From Microcebus murinus (Eukaryota > Chordata > Mammalia > Primates > Cheirogaleidae), in contig NC_134108.1 of NCBI RefSeq assembly GCF_040939455.1, positions 53,505,501 to 53,569,500 on the forward strand: DNA of 64,000 nt. The letters run 5' to 3'. Shown in pieces: positions 23,785 through 35,040 of this stretch. How positions within the stretch are numbered: the stretch's first letter is position 1; every line of letters begins with the position of its first letter. The notes under the pieces were generated by a model. That model searched no databases, was not told the DNA's origin, and worked only from the letters and a program-made list of their open reading frames with translations. Made by a program: the position numbers and the translations under genes.

Positions 23785-24111
23785 TATCTGTGATTAATTT
23801 TATATGCTAACTTGACTGGGCCAGCAACTGCCCAGATTATCTTCTTAAACATTATTTTCGGTGTGTCTTTGAGGGTATTTCTGGATGATACTAACATTTG
23901 AATGAGTTGGCTGGGTAAAGCAGATTGCCCTTCCCAATGTGGGAGGGACTCATTCAATCTACTGGGGATGTGAATAGAACAAAAGGCTGAGCAAGAGAGA
24001 ATTCTACTCTTTGCCTTACAGTCTTTGAGCTGTGACATTAGTCTTCTCAAGCTTTTGAACTCAGACTGGAACTTACACCATCAACTCTCCTGGTTCTCAG
24101 GCCTCTGGACT

Positions 24112-24237
24112 GAGAATTTTGGGACTTTTCAGCCTCTATAATCACATGAACCAATTTCTTATAAATCTACCTCTGAGAATTTTGGGACTTTTCAGCCTCT
24201 ATAATCACATGAACCAATTTCTTATAAATCTACCTCT
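24112..24237 (+). repeat. 63-bp perfect tandem duplication
   Basis: Two identical 63-bp units (24112-24174 and 24175-24237), each beginning GAGAATTTTGGGACTTTTCA and ending AAATCTACCTCT. I found no difference between them by eye. Confidence 0.95.
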
Positions 24238-24354
24238 GTGTCTGTCTGTCTCTGTCTCTTTATGTTTCTCTGTTTCTGTCTCTTGTTTTTCTCTGTCTTT
24301 CTTTGTCTATCTATCTCTGTCTCTCTATATATGTATATATACATATATATATAT

Positions 24355-24398
<44 letters not shown>
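24238..24398 (+). repeat. Compound microsatellite: TCTG/TCTC, TATA, then (AC)n
   Basis: A pyrimidine tract of TCTG and TCTC units passes into an alternating TA/TG part and ends in about 21 perfect AC units (24357-24398). It gives long but meaningless open frames rich in Ser, Leu, Tyr, Thr and His. Confidence 0.95.
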
Positions 24399-24400
<2 letters not shown>

Positions 24401-24452
24401 ATATTCTGTTGATTCTGTGATTTTTTTTCCTCCGAAAAGCCCTAATTAGAAT

Positions 24453-25479
24453 AAAATGAGACTCCTGATATAACTAATTGGTGGTAGGGTTTGAGTTTAT
24501 TAAAGGGTTTAATAGGTTTATATTTAAAATAACTCTTCACCAAAACAAACCTTCAGAGAATATTTATAGTATTGGAAACTCTGGTTAATTCCATGGAAAT
24601 GTTCCTACATAGACAACATAAAGCTTTTCTGATTTACTTAATCTTTGTGTACTTTTAAGTGAAAAAGTACATTTGGATGATTATGATCTCCATTTAAATA
24701 TGTGCCATTGAAGACTAACATGAATTTATAGTACTGAAATCCTAATAAAACCTTCAGCTTGAATTTAAATCTTTTCCAGAGTCATGATTGATAGAATATT
24801 TATTTCCTTTTCTATGTTTTGAAGATTTAGTATACTTTCTACAGAACTGCTAAATATACATGTCCTTTAGTATTCAATTCAAGAAGAATATGCTTTCCTT
24901 TTTTGTATGTTTGTGTATGTGCTATACCTTATAATGACCATATTGAGATTTGAAAATATTCATCATCTTTTTTACCTATCACCAAGAAATATGTAGCTGT
25001 GCTGCCTTTAGCACTGAGTTAAAACTCCATGTAGAAAATGCCAAACCCTCAGAGAACTTGTTCTGATGAAATGAGAGAGGAGACTTGACTTTCTGAATTA
25101 TTTTGCCTTTTGCATACTTGATATCTATATATATTTCTCTTTCTTTATTCATTATTTGTTGAGTGTTTGTGGCAATAATCTAACAGAAAGCATCTGTTTG
25201 GCATGTGACTTGCATTGCCAAATTCTCTAAAACTAAAGGATATGTGATTTATTATTGTATTCTTTTCTTTGAAGCAAACATTCTACATTTTTGATTGAAA
25301 AAAAGGAAATGCTATACTTTATTAAAATTAAACAAGTGAGAGGATTTGGGGAATTTAAATGAAGATAATAACCATCCAGGTATAAGAAAAAATGCATATG
25401 TCATTTATGACAAAATAGATTAAATTAAACACTGTTAAGGAATTACAAAGCAGGGGTGAGATGATCCATAATAAAAATA
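24453..25479. other. Unique AT-rich DNA, no feature seen
   Basis: No named repeat or open frame of interest. Confidence 0.5.
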
Positions 25480-25640
25480 AAACAACATTAATAGTAATAA
25501 TTTACTGAGTACTTATATGTCAGACACTATGCTGGGCACAAAACATGTATTTTCTCATATGTAATTCTCAGGTTAACACTGATCCAGGTACTCTTAATTT
25601 TATTATCATTTTTTGGTCTTAGAGAGCGACTTACTCAAAG
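25480..25640 (-). repeat. MIR SINE fragment, antisense
   Basis: AATTTACTGAGTACTTATAT, CAGACACTATGCTGGGCAC and ATTTTCTCATATGTAATTCT correspond to antisense MIR blocks 'tttattgagcacttactatgtgccaggcac' and 'aactcatttaatcctc'. Confidence 0.65.
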
Positions 25641-25744
25641 ATGAAGTTTATTTGTAAAGCAGCTTTAGAATTAACAGAAATCAATAGAATATCAGAGTGG
25701 GGAATAGGTCTGCTAGATGATTTAGTCAAATAATAAAATAATGA

Positions 25745-25905
25745 CAACAATATGAGTAATTATAATTGCTAACACTGTGTGCTTACTATATGTCTTTCAC
25801 TTTATGGGTATTTTAACTTTTATAGTCACAGTGAGTCTATGATATAAACAATATGATTTTTCCCATTTTATAGATAAGAAAGTTAAGGCACAGAAAGAAT
25901 ACATA
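25745..25905 (-). repeat. MIR SINE fragment, antisense
   Basis: AATTGCTAACACTGTGTGCT, TTACTATATGTCTTTCACTT, GTCACAGTGAGTCTATGATA and CCCATTTTATAGATAAGAAA, then TTAAGGCACAGAAAG, follow antisense MIR. It lies about 100 bp after another MIR in the same orientation; the two cover the same part of the consensus, so they are separate insertions. Confidence 0.7.
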
Positions 25906-27210
25906 TATAATAACTTTCCTAAGAATTGGAATCTTAGGGAATATCCCCCAAAATATCACCACTTCTCCTTTCCTAAATTCTGAATCAGTTAGGAAGGAAG
26001 CCAAGATAATTATCAAATGACAAATCAAAATATCACATTTATGACTCACATAATAGCATGTGGCTTATTTTTGTGGGCAATTGGACTTCCTAAAAGCAAA
26101 TGTCAAGAAAGCTCTGCTAGCCTGGGCAGCCCTGTCTAAATGGGGGCTGTGTCTCTGTGGGAGGCAGGGCATGGCTGAGCGGAACAAGCTGGGCTTCTCC
26201 TTGGTGGGCCCATTCCTGAGAGAGAAAAGGGGCAGCTATGGGGCCTTGAATGCTCACTTTCTCCTGCTAAAGTCACCAACCAGATATGTCGTGCAGCCTG
26301 AGGGTTAAGTGAGGCAATGGAAAGAGGACTGGAGGGCAGAACCAGTAAAATCCCTCCAGGAAGAAGGAAACAGCAAGAGTGTAGAGCAAATGTTTTTCCC
26401 AACATGCTACTTAGTGTGAAGCAGATCCATTCATGGATGCCCACTGGCATTCTAGTAGATCAGTAAGGTAATGAATATAAAGCTTAGTACAATGTCTGGT
26501 GCTTGGAAGCACACAACAAATGGCAGCTGTTAATATTATTATCAGTATAGAGCTGTGGCCCAGTTTCAGAGTCAGGCTTTTCTGACTCCTGAGTTCACAT
26601 GCTTAATCCGGGATTGCTTCCCAAGGCATGTTCATGGGAGGGGAGTGTGTTTCATTGATTGTATTGGCTGGTGATCTTTCAGCTGAGTACTTTTCTCTTA
26701 TAATCAACCTCCTAAGACAAGACAAGTGAGGGGCAGAAATACATAGCGTGAATCGATATCTTTCAGCGGCTGCACAGGAAGCCTTTGGACATCACTCGGT
26801 GTGAAGGAGTCCGTTCTGCAGTGGCCCAGCAGCAGTTTTGGAAACTTGGGCTTTGTTCTTTCCAAATAAGGCTTACCTAAGTCTTCAGTAAAACAAAAGT
26901 GGTGGGTTTTTTTTTGTTGTTGTTGTTTTTTAGCAAACTACTGCTTTGTCCATGAACACCTTGTCAACTTCAAAGACTCACTTCTGTTGGAACTGAACAG
27001 CTTGAGCAGAATGCTGCCAATTTACAGAAAGTTTGAAGATTCTTTGATGGCAGCAACTATTTTTTCATTAATTTGAAAGGTTATCTTATGAATAGCCGAC
27101 AGCTTTAAGAAAAAAAAAATAAAGTAAAAGATACTTTGACAAAAGTTCATATTTTCTTGTGAGTTTCTTAGGTGCTGAAGTCTCACTAAGCCTTTAAAGA
27201 TCTTTAGGGG
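25906..27210. other. Mostly unique DNA with a GC-richer patch
   Basis: The part at 26100-26400 is GC-richer than its surroundings (AGCCTGGGCAGCCCTGTC, GAGGCAGGGCATGGCTGAG) and has overlapping open frames on both strands (26060-26308 plus, 26136-26450 minus), neither with a known motif. A short piece at 26455-26545 resembles the tail of a sense MIR. A (GTT)n patch lies at 26915-26930. Confidence 0.4.
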
Positions 27211-27276
27211 TGTGTGTGAATGTGTGTCTGTGTTTGTATGTGTGTGTGAGAGAGAAGGAGACAGAAAGAGAGAGAG
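27211..27276 (+). repeat. (TG)n followed by (GA)n low-complexity tract
   Basis: Interrupted TG units pass directly into purine GA units. The strand-asymmetric purine part could form unusual structure, but that is inference. Confidence 0.9.
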
Positions 27277-27384
27277 CAAGTGCACGGGTAGCTGGCATGG
27301 ATTTCTCTGTGCCTGTTTTATGACTTCTACTGCTCTCATTTTTGGGGAGTTTACTGTGTGCTATGCACTGTGCTGTTTACTTGA

Positions 27385-27482
27385 ATTGTTTTATTGAAGA
27401 CCTTGTCTATCTTGCTCATTTTTGTACCCCCAGAGTCTATAGGAGGCACTCAGTAAATATTTGTTGATTATTGAATAAATGA
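27385..27482 (+). repeat. L2 LINE 3' end, sense
   Basis: GACCTTGTCTATCTTGCTCA, TTTTTGTACCCCCAGAGTCT, GGCACTCAGTAAATATTTGT and TGATTATTGAATAAATGAAA match the L2 3' terminus 'ccttgtctgtcttgttcaccgctgtatccccagcgcc ... ggcgctcaataaatatttgttgaatgaatga'. Confidence 0.8.
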
Positions 27483-27584
27483 AATACTAAAAATGGAAAC
27501 CACTTGTTAATATGAAGATATTAAACCACTGATATACAAGGTTTCTGATATTTTGTAGTTTTGAATTCCTGTTCCTAGTTAATG

Positions 27585-27690
27585 AAAAAATAGATATTTA
27601 TTGAGCACCTACTATCTGACAGGAGGTATACTAAACTCTGAGGACATAGCTAAATAATTCAGTCTCTAGACCCAATGAACTCAACATATT
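27585..27690 (-). repeat. Short L2 or MIR fragment, antisense
   Basis: ATTTATTGAGCACCTACTAT, CTGACAGGAGGTATACTAAA and CTGAGGACATAGCTAAATAA are the antisense start of an L2 3' end. It is too short to separate from MIR with certainty. Confidence 0.5.
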
Positions 27691-28039
27691 GTCCATCATA
27701 TGCCAGTATTAACTGGTAAATCTTGAGATTAATTAAATCTCATGGTTTATTTGAAGCTTCCTCTATTAAACAGATTTGGCAGGGTGGCTTTGTGGTGCTT
27801 GAAATGCTGATAAGTGCTGAGTTTGAATGGTTCTGAATTGAAGATGTGGGTGATGACAATTTCCCAAACATTTCTGACAATTTTTCAAAGAGAACAAAAA
27901 CGCTTTATTCTTCTAAGAGTTAATGAAAGCAATATTCTTCTGTCTAATTTTACATTTTACCAACTAAGTCAAGTAACCAGAAATTAGCTTTATTTCTGAA
28001 GAACATAAACAATCTTAGAGGAATAAGAGCAGGAGGAAG

Positions 28040-28270
28040 CAACTATTCTTTATTAGTCTTTAAGGATCTACCTTAGTGCTATGCTTTGTGCTGGTCACTT
28101 GACAAGTTTTCCCTAATTCTTAAAACATCCTGCGAGGTAGGAATTATTATTCTGGTTTTACAGATGAGAAACGTCAGTCTTAGAAAGGATCCTTCCTTGC
28201 CCAGGCCACACAGTTTGTGAATGGTGGGCACAGAGAACTCACACCATCGTCTGGCTGTAAAAGCTTTGCC
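28040..28270 (-). repeat. MIR SINE fragment, antisense
   Basis: TTAGTGCTATGCTTTGTGCT, AAACATCCTGCGAGGTAGGA, ATTATTCTGGTTTTACAGAT, CTTGCCCAGGCCACACAGTT and CATCGTCTGGCTGTAAAAGC follow antisense MIR closely, including the 'cttgcccaaggtcacacag' core. Confidence 0.8.
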
Positions 28271-29798
28271 TTCCGTGAGACAGGCTTGCCTTATGTCATA
28301 ATCAATATTAATCACATGATCAAGAATATTTTACATATTCTAAACTCCTCTTTATTTCATTCATTTCCTAGAAGTCCCAAGATTATTAAAATCCTAACCT
28401 TATTCATTAGAAATGGGGTAGCTAGACTAAAGAATCAGAAAAACAGTATATCAAAGAAATATCTAATTTTCACTAAATTCTAAATACCTAAAAGTGTAGA
28501 AATTAAATTAATATTTTATAATGTAAAAATAAATATATGATGCTTAATAAAACACATACATATTCTAAGCAGAGAGTAGATGAGTATCTTTCCTTATATT
28601 TTGGTTCAGCTTATTCAACTCACATAGTTTTAAATAATTTATCTCCAACTTCTAAAAATATGGCCTTTATTCTTTGATCTTAATCCTGTTTTTCATTCAT
28701 AGGAAAGTGATATTTTTATGGGCCAGTGAATCTTATATACCACTGAGTGACATTTAGATACTACAGTTATTTTCATGTGAGGAGAATTAATCTCTTCAGG
28801 AAGGAGACTCTGAGCCCTTCCTTGTGTTGCTGGATCCATCCCTGAATATCTCCAGTTACATTTGCTGCTGAAAGAGCACAGCCTTCAACAGTGTTTTAAA
28901 ATTTAAAACTTTTAAGAGTCAATGTAATATCTTGTTTGTTGAACTACTTTCGAACCATATTTTATGACATAATTAACAACAAACACATGCTTTTATGTTT
29001 TGATTAAGTTACTTTTTGTTAGAAATTAATGAGATTTGTCTCATAGGATTACTAAAGTATTGAATGTGAGAGTGTGGGAGAAAGTGATTAAAAATTTCTG
29101 CTGTTGCAAACAAATAAAAAGTACACAAGAACATATTTATGAAAAGGTAATTATAGCGTTTACATTGAATTAAATTTTTTTAGAGATCAAGTAACTCTGA
29201 TTCTTTTTAAAGATTGATTTGATTTTCATGGTTTAGTTTTTATTTTCAGTCCTGTCTCAGGGACTCTTTTTGTTTTCTTTCATGTTTTTTTAGTAGAGTT
29301 CTCTGACATTTTTCTTTCTTCAGGCAGTGGCACACATGCTGGTTAGATGTGCAATTTTTCTTCCTTTATCTGCCATTCTCCTTTCTTCTTTCCTCCCCTT
29401 CTCGAAGCCTTATTCCTTGGTTCCTCTCCAACAATACATTCATTACCGATGGCTAAACAGACAGAGTATAAACAACACTGGAATGTTTTCAGTTTTTTAT
29501 TTTTTGTCTTTTTTTAGTCTGGCCTTTGACAAAGGTCTATGACAGTAAATGGCTCTATGAAAAATGTTAGTTTAGTCACTGGTTGGTAATTGGGAATGGA
29601 CTTGACCCGATGGTCTTGTTTCAAATTTCCATAGTGGGTAGACGCCTCTGTTCCAATTGGAAGGAAATTGGCATTGTGCTCAGGAGTTCTCAGCCATGGG
29701 GACACCCTGGGATTTCTTTGTCTGCCTGTTTACCTTTTGGTATCAGTTTTATAACTGTGATCATTAAGCTATGCTGGAAAATTTAATATAACTGAGGT

Positions 29799-29862
29799 GG
29801 TAAGATTAAAAAAGGGGAGAGGAGAAAAAAAGGGAGAGAGGAAAAAAAGGGAAATTCAGTTT
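29799..29862 (+). repeat. Purine-rich tract
   Basis: AAAAAGGGGAGAGGAGAAAA and similar units form a nearly pure purine strand of roughly 60 bases, a mirror-like polypurine tract. Confidence 0.85.
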
Positions 29863-30898
29863 TGGTGGTGAAAATCCCAAAGGAAGCTCAAATCTAGCAT
29901 GAACCGCATTTCCTTGTTAGTATTCAGCTTTTAGATAAATGACAGAAATGGGGTGTTTGAAGCAAAGAGTGGAAGGAGATGATGGAAATAGTGGTAATCA
30001 TTAAAGCAAGGGACAAAAACAGCAGAATAGGCGAGTGGGCCTCTGTGTCAGAAGCAGGTGAGGCTAATATATCAGTTCCTGACAGTTGGATACATCAGGT
30101 TGCACAAATTATAGGCTTTTACTGAGAGAATTTTGGAGCAAGATTAAGGTTTTAATATGAATTCCTTCTGGTGACAATTATCAGTTTGAAGGAACTGTAT
30201 TATACATTGTGGAAAGAGGGCACAGAACTCAGGTCACTGAATGCTCAGTCTTTTAGTTGTGCTTGAACCATCCTGTGTAGCAAAATGCATGCTTGATTTA
30301 ATGACAAAAATGGAGGCATTTTTAGACGAAAAAAGTGGAGGTGTACACAAGCTCTTTAGACTTTAATTTTACATGGATATCATGGGAAACAATAGCAAGC
30401 CCCAAGAAACAAATATAAACAACACATTCTACTATATCTGTGTTCTTTGAAACATAATTATATTCAGTTTATTCTTTCAGCAGGAGAATTTCTATGTTGT
30501 CAACTCCCCATCCCCTTCAAATGACAAAAATAATCAGCCCCTCCCCTCCGTTTTAGTGATTAAGTATATGTTGATTTTTTCAATGTTTTAAATTTTAATT
30601 TATTTGTTGTGATTGTTTTATGGCTTTGAGGGTTACTTTGAAGCATTTTATATTTGATTTCTTAACAGCTTAATAGGGTATCTGTACCTTACTAGGAAAC
30701 TAATTGAAGTGAAAAGTGTTTTTACAGGGAAAAAAAGGAGAGGGTGGAAACCCATAGCTGTTTTTTCTTATCATTGGAGGTACAAAAAGGATGGCTTTAA
30801 TAAAAATAATAAGGGAATAAATACCAGGCAGGCCTACAAATGGTGTTGGATACCCTTGGGTGAATGCAGCCAAGTGTATGGGAGCATGCGCACACAGG

Positions 30899-30976
30899 TC
30901 TGTGTGTGTGTGAGAGAGAGAGAGAGAGGGAGGGAAGAGAGAGAGACAGAGAGAGGAAGGGAGGGAGAGAGAGAGG
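30899..30976 (+). repeat. (TG)n then (AG)n/(GGGA)n tract
   Basis: Six TG units run into AG and GGGA purine repeats to about 30976. Arg/Glu-rich and Ser/Leu-rich open frames here are products of the repeat. Confidence 0.93.
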
Positions 30977-32815
30977 TTTTTTGAGGATGTTGTTAGTTTA
31001 AACACAGTTGGTTTCAAGGCACCCAGGATTCTATTCTTTCTATGTTGAGACTTTGTTCTAAAGCTTTCCTTTGTGCTCTTTTGGTTTAGTTGGTTTCTTT
31101 TCTTTTTTAAACTTGGTTTCTTATAAGCCCTTCATGGTTTGTTAGTATTTTTCTGCACATGTAGAGTAATGAGGATATGTTTCATGTGTTTCTCAATTTA
31201 AATTTTAAAGTATTGAATTTAAGGTGGACCGGGGAGCATTTGCTCTCAGTGCTTGTTAATAAAGCCTAAGCTACATTTCCCATGGGGTTTCAGGCATTGT
31301 GTTCTGGCACATGACCTGCTAGGAGTTAAGATGCATTGGGCAAAATGTATTTTGCAATGAAGAGTCATTGCCTTAAATTTTGCTCTCATGACGACATTCA
31401 GGGCTCAGTGATGAGGGGTAATATGATGTCAGTCAGCTTTGTGACTTCCCTTACTACCTCCTCTCGAGTAACATATTGGAAACAGGAACGACTCTTTCAG
31501 ACGTATAGGGCACAGCATCACACACAGGGACATAGGACATCTTTGCACCTTTGGGCAGAGCCCAGCATGATTTTGTGTATTTAGGCATTCTGGAAAACAG
31601 CACAGCTGTGGCATATTCATGCCCAGCCTCCCAGAAGTGATGCAGCTCACTGTATGGGTAAGAACAGGTCACAGAAGCAGCCTGCTTCCAGGCCCAGAGG
31701 AATTAGCACTGGAGGTGCTACCATCTGTTAGAGATGTGCTTGGTCCCTTTGGAAGTTTCACAGACATCACCCTTGGCACAGAAGTCAGAGCCTCACAGTC
31801 AACAGAGGTTACACGATGTAGCGGCAGTTGAGGCCAGCCTTGGGAAAATCAGCACATCAGAAGTTCAGTCCACCTGTTGGCTTAGCACCTTGTGGGGCGT
31901 GCATGCTGTGGGAGTGTCCTCTGTTCCAAGAATGTTAGGCACCAGGCTGAGCCACAAAGACCACAGAAGCAAATATCACCAAAGAGAGTGGGAGCAGGGG
32001 AGAAGAAAAAGTCAGATGCCCCAGCGGGTCAGGAAGGCTCATTTCTAAACGTATGGAAACTTTCCTGGGGATGGCCCAATATACTGGAGGTGGGGTGATG
32101 ATTAGGGTGCTGCATGTCAGGCAGCAATGAATGGGTGAGCCCTAGATCCAAACAATGCTGAATATTTTTACAATGTAACTGTGCTTTTGCCCCTGCTTAC
32201 CTCATTTTCCCTCCTCTCACTTCTACTGCTCATCAGTTTGGAGAGACCCAGTGAAATGCATCATGGGCACCACTGATCACCTGGCATTACTCAGATTTTG
32301 GGTGGGAACAGACACAGAAGTCCTGGTGGTTGAGCTACAGAATCAAGAAGACTCAGGAGAAAATGCCAAGAGGTTTTCAATTTCTTACATAGGACTCATT
32401 TTTTACTTTTGATACTATATTCAAGTCTAAACAAATATTTCCCCAAATAGATTTTTAGAAATATTTTAAAACATATTGCTCTGCAGTTTTAGCACAATAG
32501 GGCAGAAAAACAATCATATTCACTATGTTTTTCATGCAAAGAATAGCCCAATGTTCAATATTAGATGTTCAGAGACCTTCATCTTCAGGCAATATTTATT
32601 AATTTGATTCATATAAAGCACAAAGGCAGCTTATCTTTTCTTTCAGAAGTTATAGTTTTGCTAAACCTAAAAATATTACTGGGATATTCTCCTTTAATTC
32701 AAAGAAGTTCAGTAAGATAACAAAATTATTACTTAGAAAGAACATTATACCTTTGTTATAAAGGCAGGGTAAAAATTAACTAATTATCCTCTTTGCTTTC
32801 TGGAAATGGTTTCTC

Positions 32816-33352
32816 ATGGCAAGGGAAGATCAAATATTAGATAGACAGTTGGACTGTTTGCTTTTTGGCTCAAGAACAAGTGCTAATGTCTCGCAGGAGG
32901 CTGAGCAATGTTCACAAGCCGTCCGTGGTATGATTTATTTTTATGACTTACTGACATATGTTATGGGCAGTGGAATGGGATGTCTTCTTTTTTCCCTGTG
33001 GCTTGTTAAGTATTTAAATGAGCAGACAGAACCATGCATCTCCTTTCTCCAGGAGCCCTGTGGGTCATGCTTTTTCATTTTTCTCCTTATTGAAATAGAC
33101 AAGAATGGAAATGTTTGCAAATGGGGCTTTCTTCTTAATTTAGCAGGCTTCAAGAAATTGCCAACTTCTTTCCAAGTATTATCTCTAAATGCTCTTTACC
33201 CAGATTCATTTTCTCACTTCAGACTTTACCCTGTGAGAAGTTTGATGATCTCCAGTTCCTCTCCTCTACCTACAATCACACGCTGTCATGCTCCTATCCG
33301 ATTGACCCAAGTTTTAGTTGCTGACTTTCCTGTTCTAAAACTTAAGAATTAG
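32816..33352 (+). other. 178-codon open frame, coding status doubtful
   Basis: This is the longest open frame in the window, running from ATG at 32816 to a TAG stop. Composition is mixed: two hydrophobic patches (around residues 41-66 and 82-93), Cys-rich pieces such as CISFLQEPCGSCFFIFLL, and a Ser/Pro/Leu-rich C-terminal third. No domain or family is recognised. The start lies in GTTTCTCATGG, which has no purine at -3 and so only a weak Kozak match, though G follows the ATG. No polyadenylation signal, splice context or CpG promoter is obvious. A chance open frame of this size in a 64-kb six-frame scan is uncommon but not rare. It may be spurious, part of an old unrecognised repeat, or a retained noncoding element. 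Confidence 0.12.
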
Positions 33353-34223
33353 GAAGAAAAAATAATAAAACCACTCAGAAAAATAAAAAGTCTCCAAGTA
33401 AGTCAGTGTCAATTAAAGGGACTATCGGATGCAAATACCACATCAGCACCAATTTTGTCATTTAAGAATTTTAAGATCAGAAGCAATTACATTCAATAGC
33501 ACCTTGTTTTTATGTGTCTACCCTTCATAGCCTTGGCTAGTAAGTCAGCCTGCACCATAATTTACACTGACATCTAATTTCAGTGGATCTGCAAGCAATC
33601 TAGCAGAAGATGGAGATACTGAAAGGAGAGGAGTTCAACTTTATCACTGCAGACATAAAGATTCATTATTTTTGCCAATTTCAAAAGTGAGCCTTATAAA
33701 TATCTATGCTTTCTCCCTCTGTTTTGCATATCTCATTGCTTGAATTAATTTATGTTTTAGGCTAATGATTTCAGCTTATAGCTACATGATTAAACACTTT
33801 AGCTGGTTACAGAAAGCACCCAAGTACAGTAATTCCTCCGGTTATAGATTTTCTCATTTTGGAGAATTTGCTACAGAAAGAACAAGCACTAAGCCTTTTT
33901 TTTTTAAAAAGTGTAGTCATTAAGGAGGTTCTGTTTTGTGGTACACACTATTTGGAATGTCTGCCTTTTGCAATGTCCCTTCTCTGGGGTTAGCATCCAT
34001 ACAAGGAAGAGGGCCCTAGAGGCCATCCCTGGCCCTATGCTTACTACCTTCTGGCTGTTGTCAGTTGGTAATTGACTCAGGTAAATCTAAGTAGATTCCT
34101 TCCTAAAGAATTTAAAAAAATTGAAACTAGTCCTTTTCTGATGGTAAGGCCATCGTATGACTGGGTTGGAAACTGAAGGTTTCATGTTACTGAGTATATG
34201 GAAGGAGCAGGTATGGAGTAGAT

Positions 34224-34416
34224 CAGGGGTTCTCAACTTTTGTGCTATTGATACTTAGAAAATTCTTTGTTATAGGGGGCTGCCTTGTGCATTGTAGGAT
34301 GTTTAGCAGCATTCATGGCCTATGCTCATTAGATTTCAATAGCATTCCCAGTTTTGACAACAAAAATGTCTCCAGACATTGCCAAATGTCCCCTGGAGAC
34401 CCCTATTTCCCCACTG
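34224..34416 (+). mobile_element. MER5A (hAT-Charlie MITE)
   Basis: CAGGGGTTCTCAACTTTTGT starts the element, followed by GGGGGCTGCCTTGTGCATTG, TAGGATGTTTAGCAGCATTC, ATGTCTCCAGACATTGCCAA and ATGTCCCCTGGAGACCCC, ending near CCACTG. Order and length (about 193 bp) agree with the recalled MER5A consensus of about 189 bp. It has no coding capacity; such elements were moved by a Charlie transposase. I could not find a clear 8-bp target duplication. Confidence 0.93.
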
Positions 34417-34829
34417 AGATCCTCTAAAGTAGAGGGAAAAAAACAAGAGAACACGTGGGAGAAGCAGAAACTAGAAATGGCAGAAAGTTTCTTATAGACA
34501 CTGTCTTAAAAATATTTAAATTATTTTGTTGTTTCTAAGCCTCAAATGTATTCCTGCTCTTTCTATAGTATATGAATTATGCCAATCTTTTTTCAGTTGG
34601 CATCATTCCCCTGCATTCTTCCTCCCTAACAATTTGAGCTGTGGTTCTGCCATTAGCAAACAAAATAGTTCCGACTGACACGATAATAGATTCTGGTAGA
34701 GTAAGCTTATTTTAAAAAGCCATTTTCCATAGGAAAACATATAAACACTAGAGGTATGTTTTTATTCACCAACCCACCTCCCCAATTTAAGGAACAATCA
34801 GAGATTTTTAACAAATAAGTTAATTTAAA
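34417..34829. other. Short unique stretch
   Basis: Nothing recognised. Confidence 0.5.
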
Positions 34830-35040
34830 AGGATAAGAGATAAGTATGGGTAGGGAGTGGAATGGGAGCAATTGTTTAATGGGTATGGGGTTTTAGTTTT
34901 GCAAAACAAAACAACTTCTGTGGATGGATGGTGGGATGATAGCACAACGATGTGAATGTACTTAGTATCATGTAATTGTACACTTAAAATGGTTAAGATG
35001 ATAAATTTTATATTATGTGTATATTACCGGGATTTTTAGA
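34830..35040 (+). mobile_element. L1 3' end fragment, sense
   Basis: ATTGTTTAATGGGTATGGGG, TTTTAGTTTTGCAAAACAAA, TGGATGGATGGTGGGATGAT, TGTGAATGTACTTAGTATCA, AATTGTACACTTAAAATGGT and TATTATGTGTATATTACC follow the 3'UTR end of an L1MA/L1MB-type element. The poly(A) tail has decayed. Confidence 0.8.

Larger units (their letters stand above)
23785..24452 (+). repeat. Old LTR-like element carrying a duplication and a microsatellite
   Basis: TGATTAATTTTATATGCTAA, CTTGACTGGGCCAGCAACTG, GGTGTGTCTTTGAGGGTATT, AAAGCAGATTGCCCTTCCC, GTGAATAGAACAAAAGGCTG and TCAGCCTCTATAATCACATG follow in order a common mammalian LTR of the MaLR/ERVL kind. The terminal part, TTCTGTTGATTCTGTG then AAAAGCCCTAATTAG, resembles the usual '...ggagaaccctgactaatac' end. 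It contains a 63-bp tandem duplication (24112-24237) and a compound microsatellite (24238-24398). The exact LTR subfamily is not settled. No internal region or coding part is present. Confidence 0.65.
28271..34223. other. Longest repeat-poor stretch of the window
   Basis: Apart from purine-rich and TG/AG tracts (29799-29862 and 30899-30976, listed) I recognise no interspersed repeat. A GC-richer, CpG-containing part at 31220-32100 has overlapping frames on both strands but no motif. A 178-codon open frame at 32816-33352 is listed separately. The lack of old repeats over about 6 kb may mean unrecognised very old repeats or sequence under constraint. Confidence 0.4.

Noticed and set aside
24119..24420. 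Two overlapping open frames of 60-97 codons
   Set aside because: They are translations of the duplicated LTR segment and the TCTG/AC microsatellite (runs of Leu/Ser, then Thr-His), not genes.
30700..31017. 105-codon minus-strand frame with Ser/Leu runs
   Set aside because: The run comes from the (AG)n and (TG)n tract, and the opposite strand is also open.
31619..32098. Overlapping plus-strand frames of 68-104 codons suggesting an exon
   Set aside because: Three frames are open together, typical of GC-richer DNA lacking stops, and none matches a known protein or has convincing splice sites.
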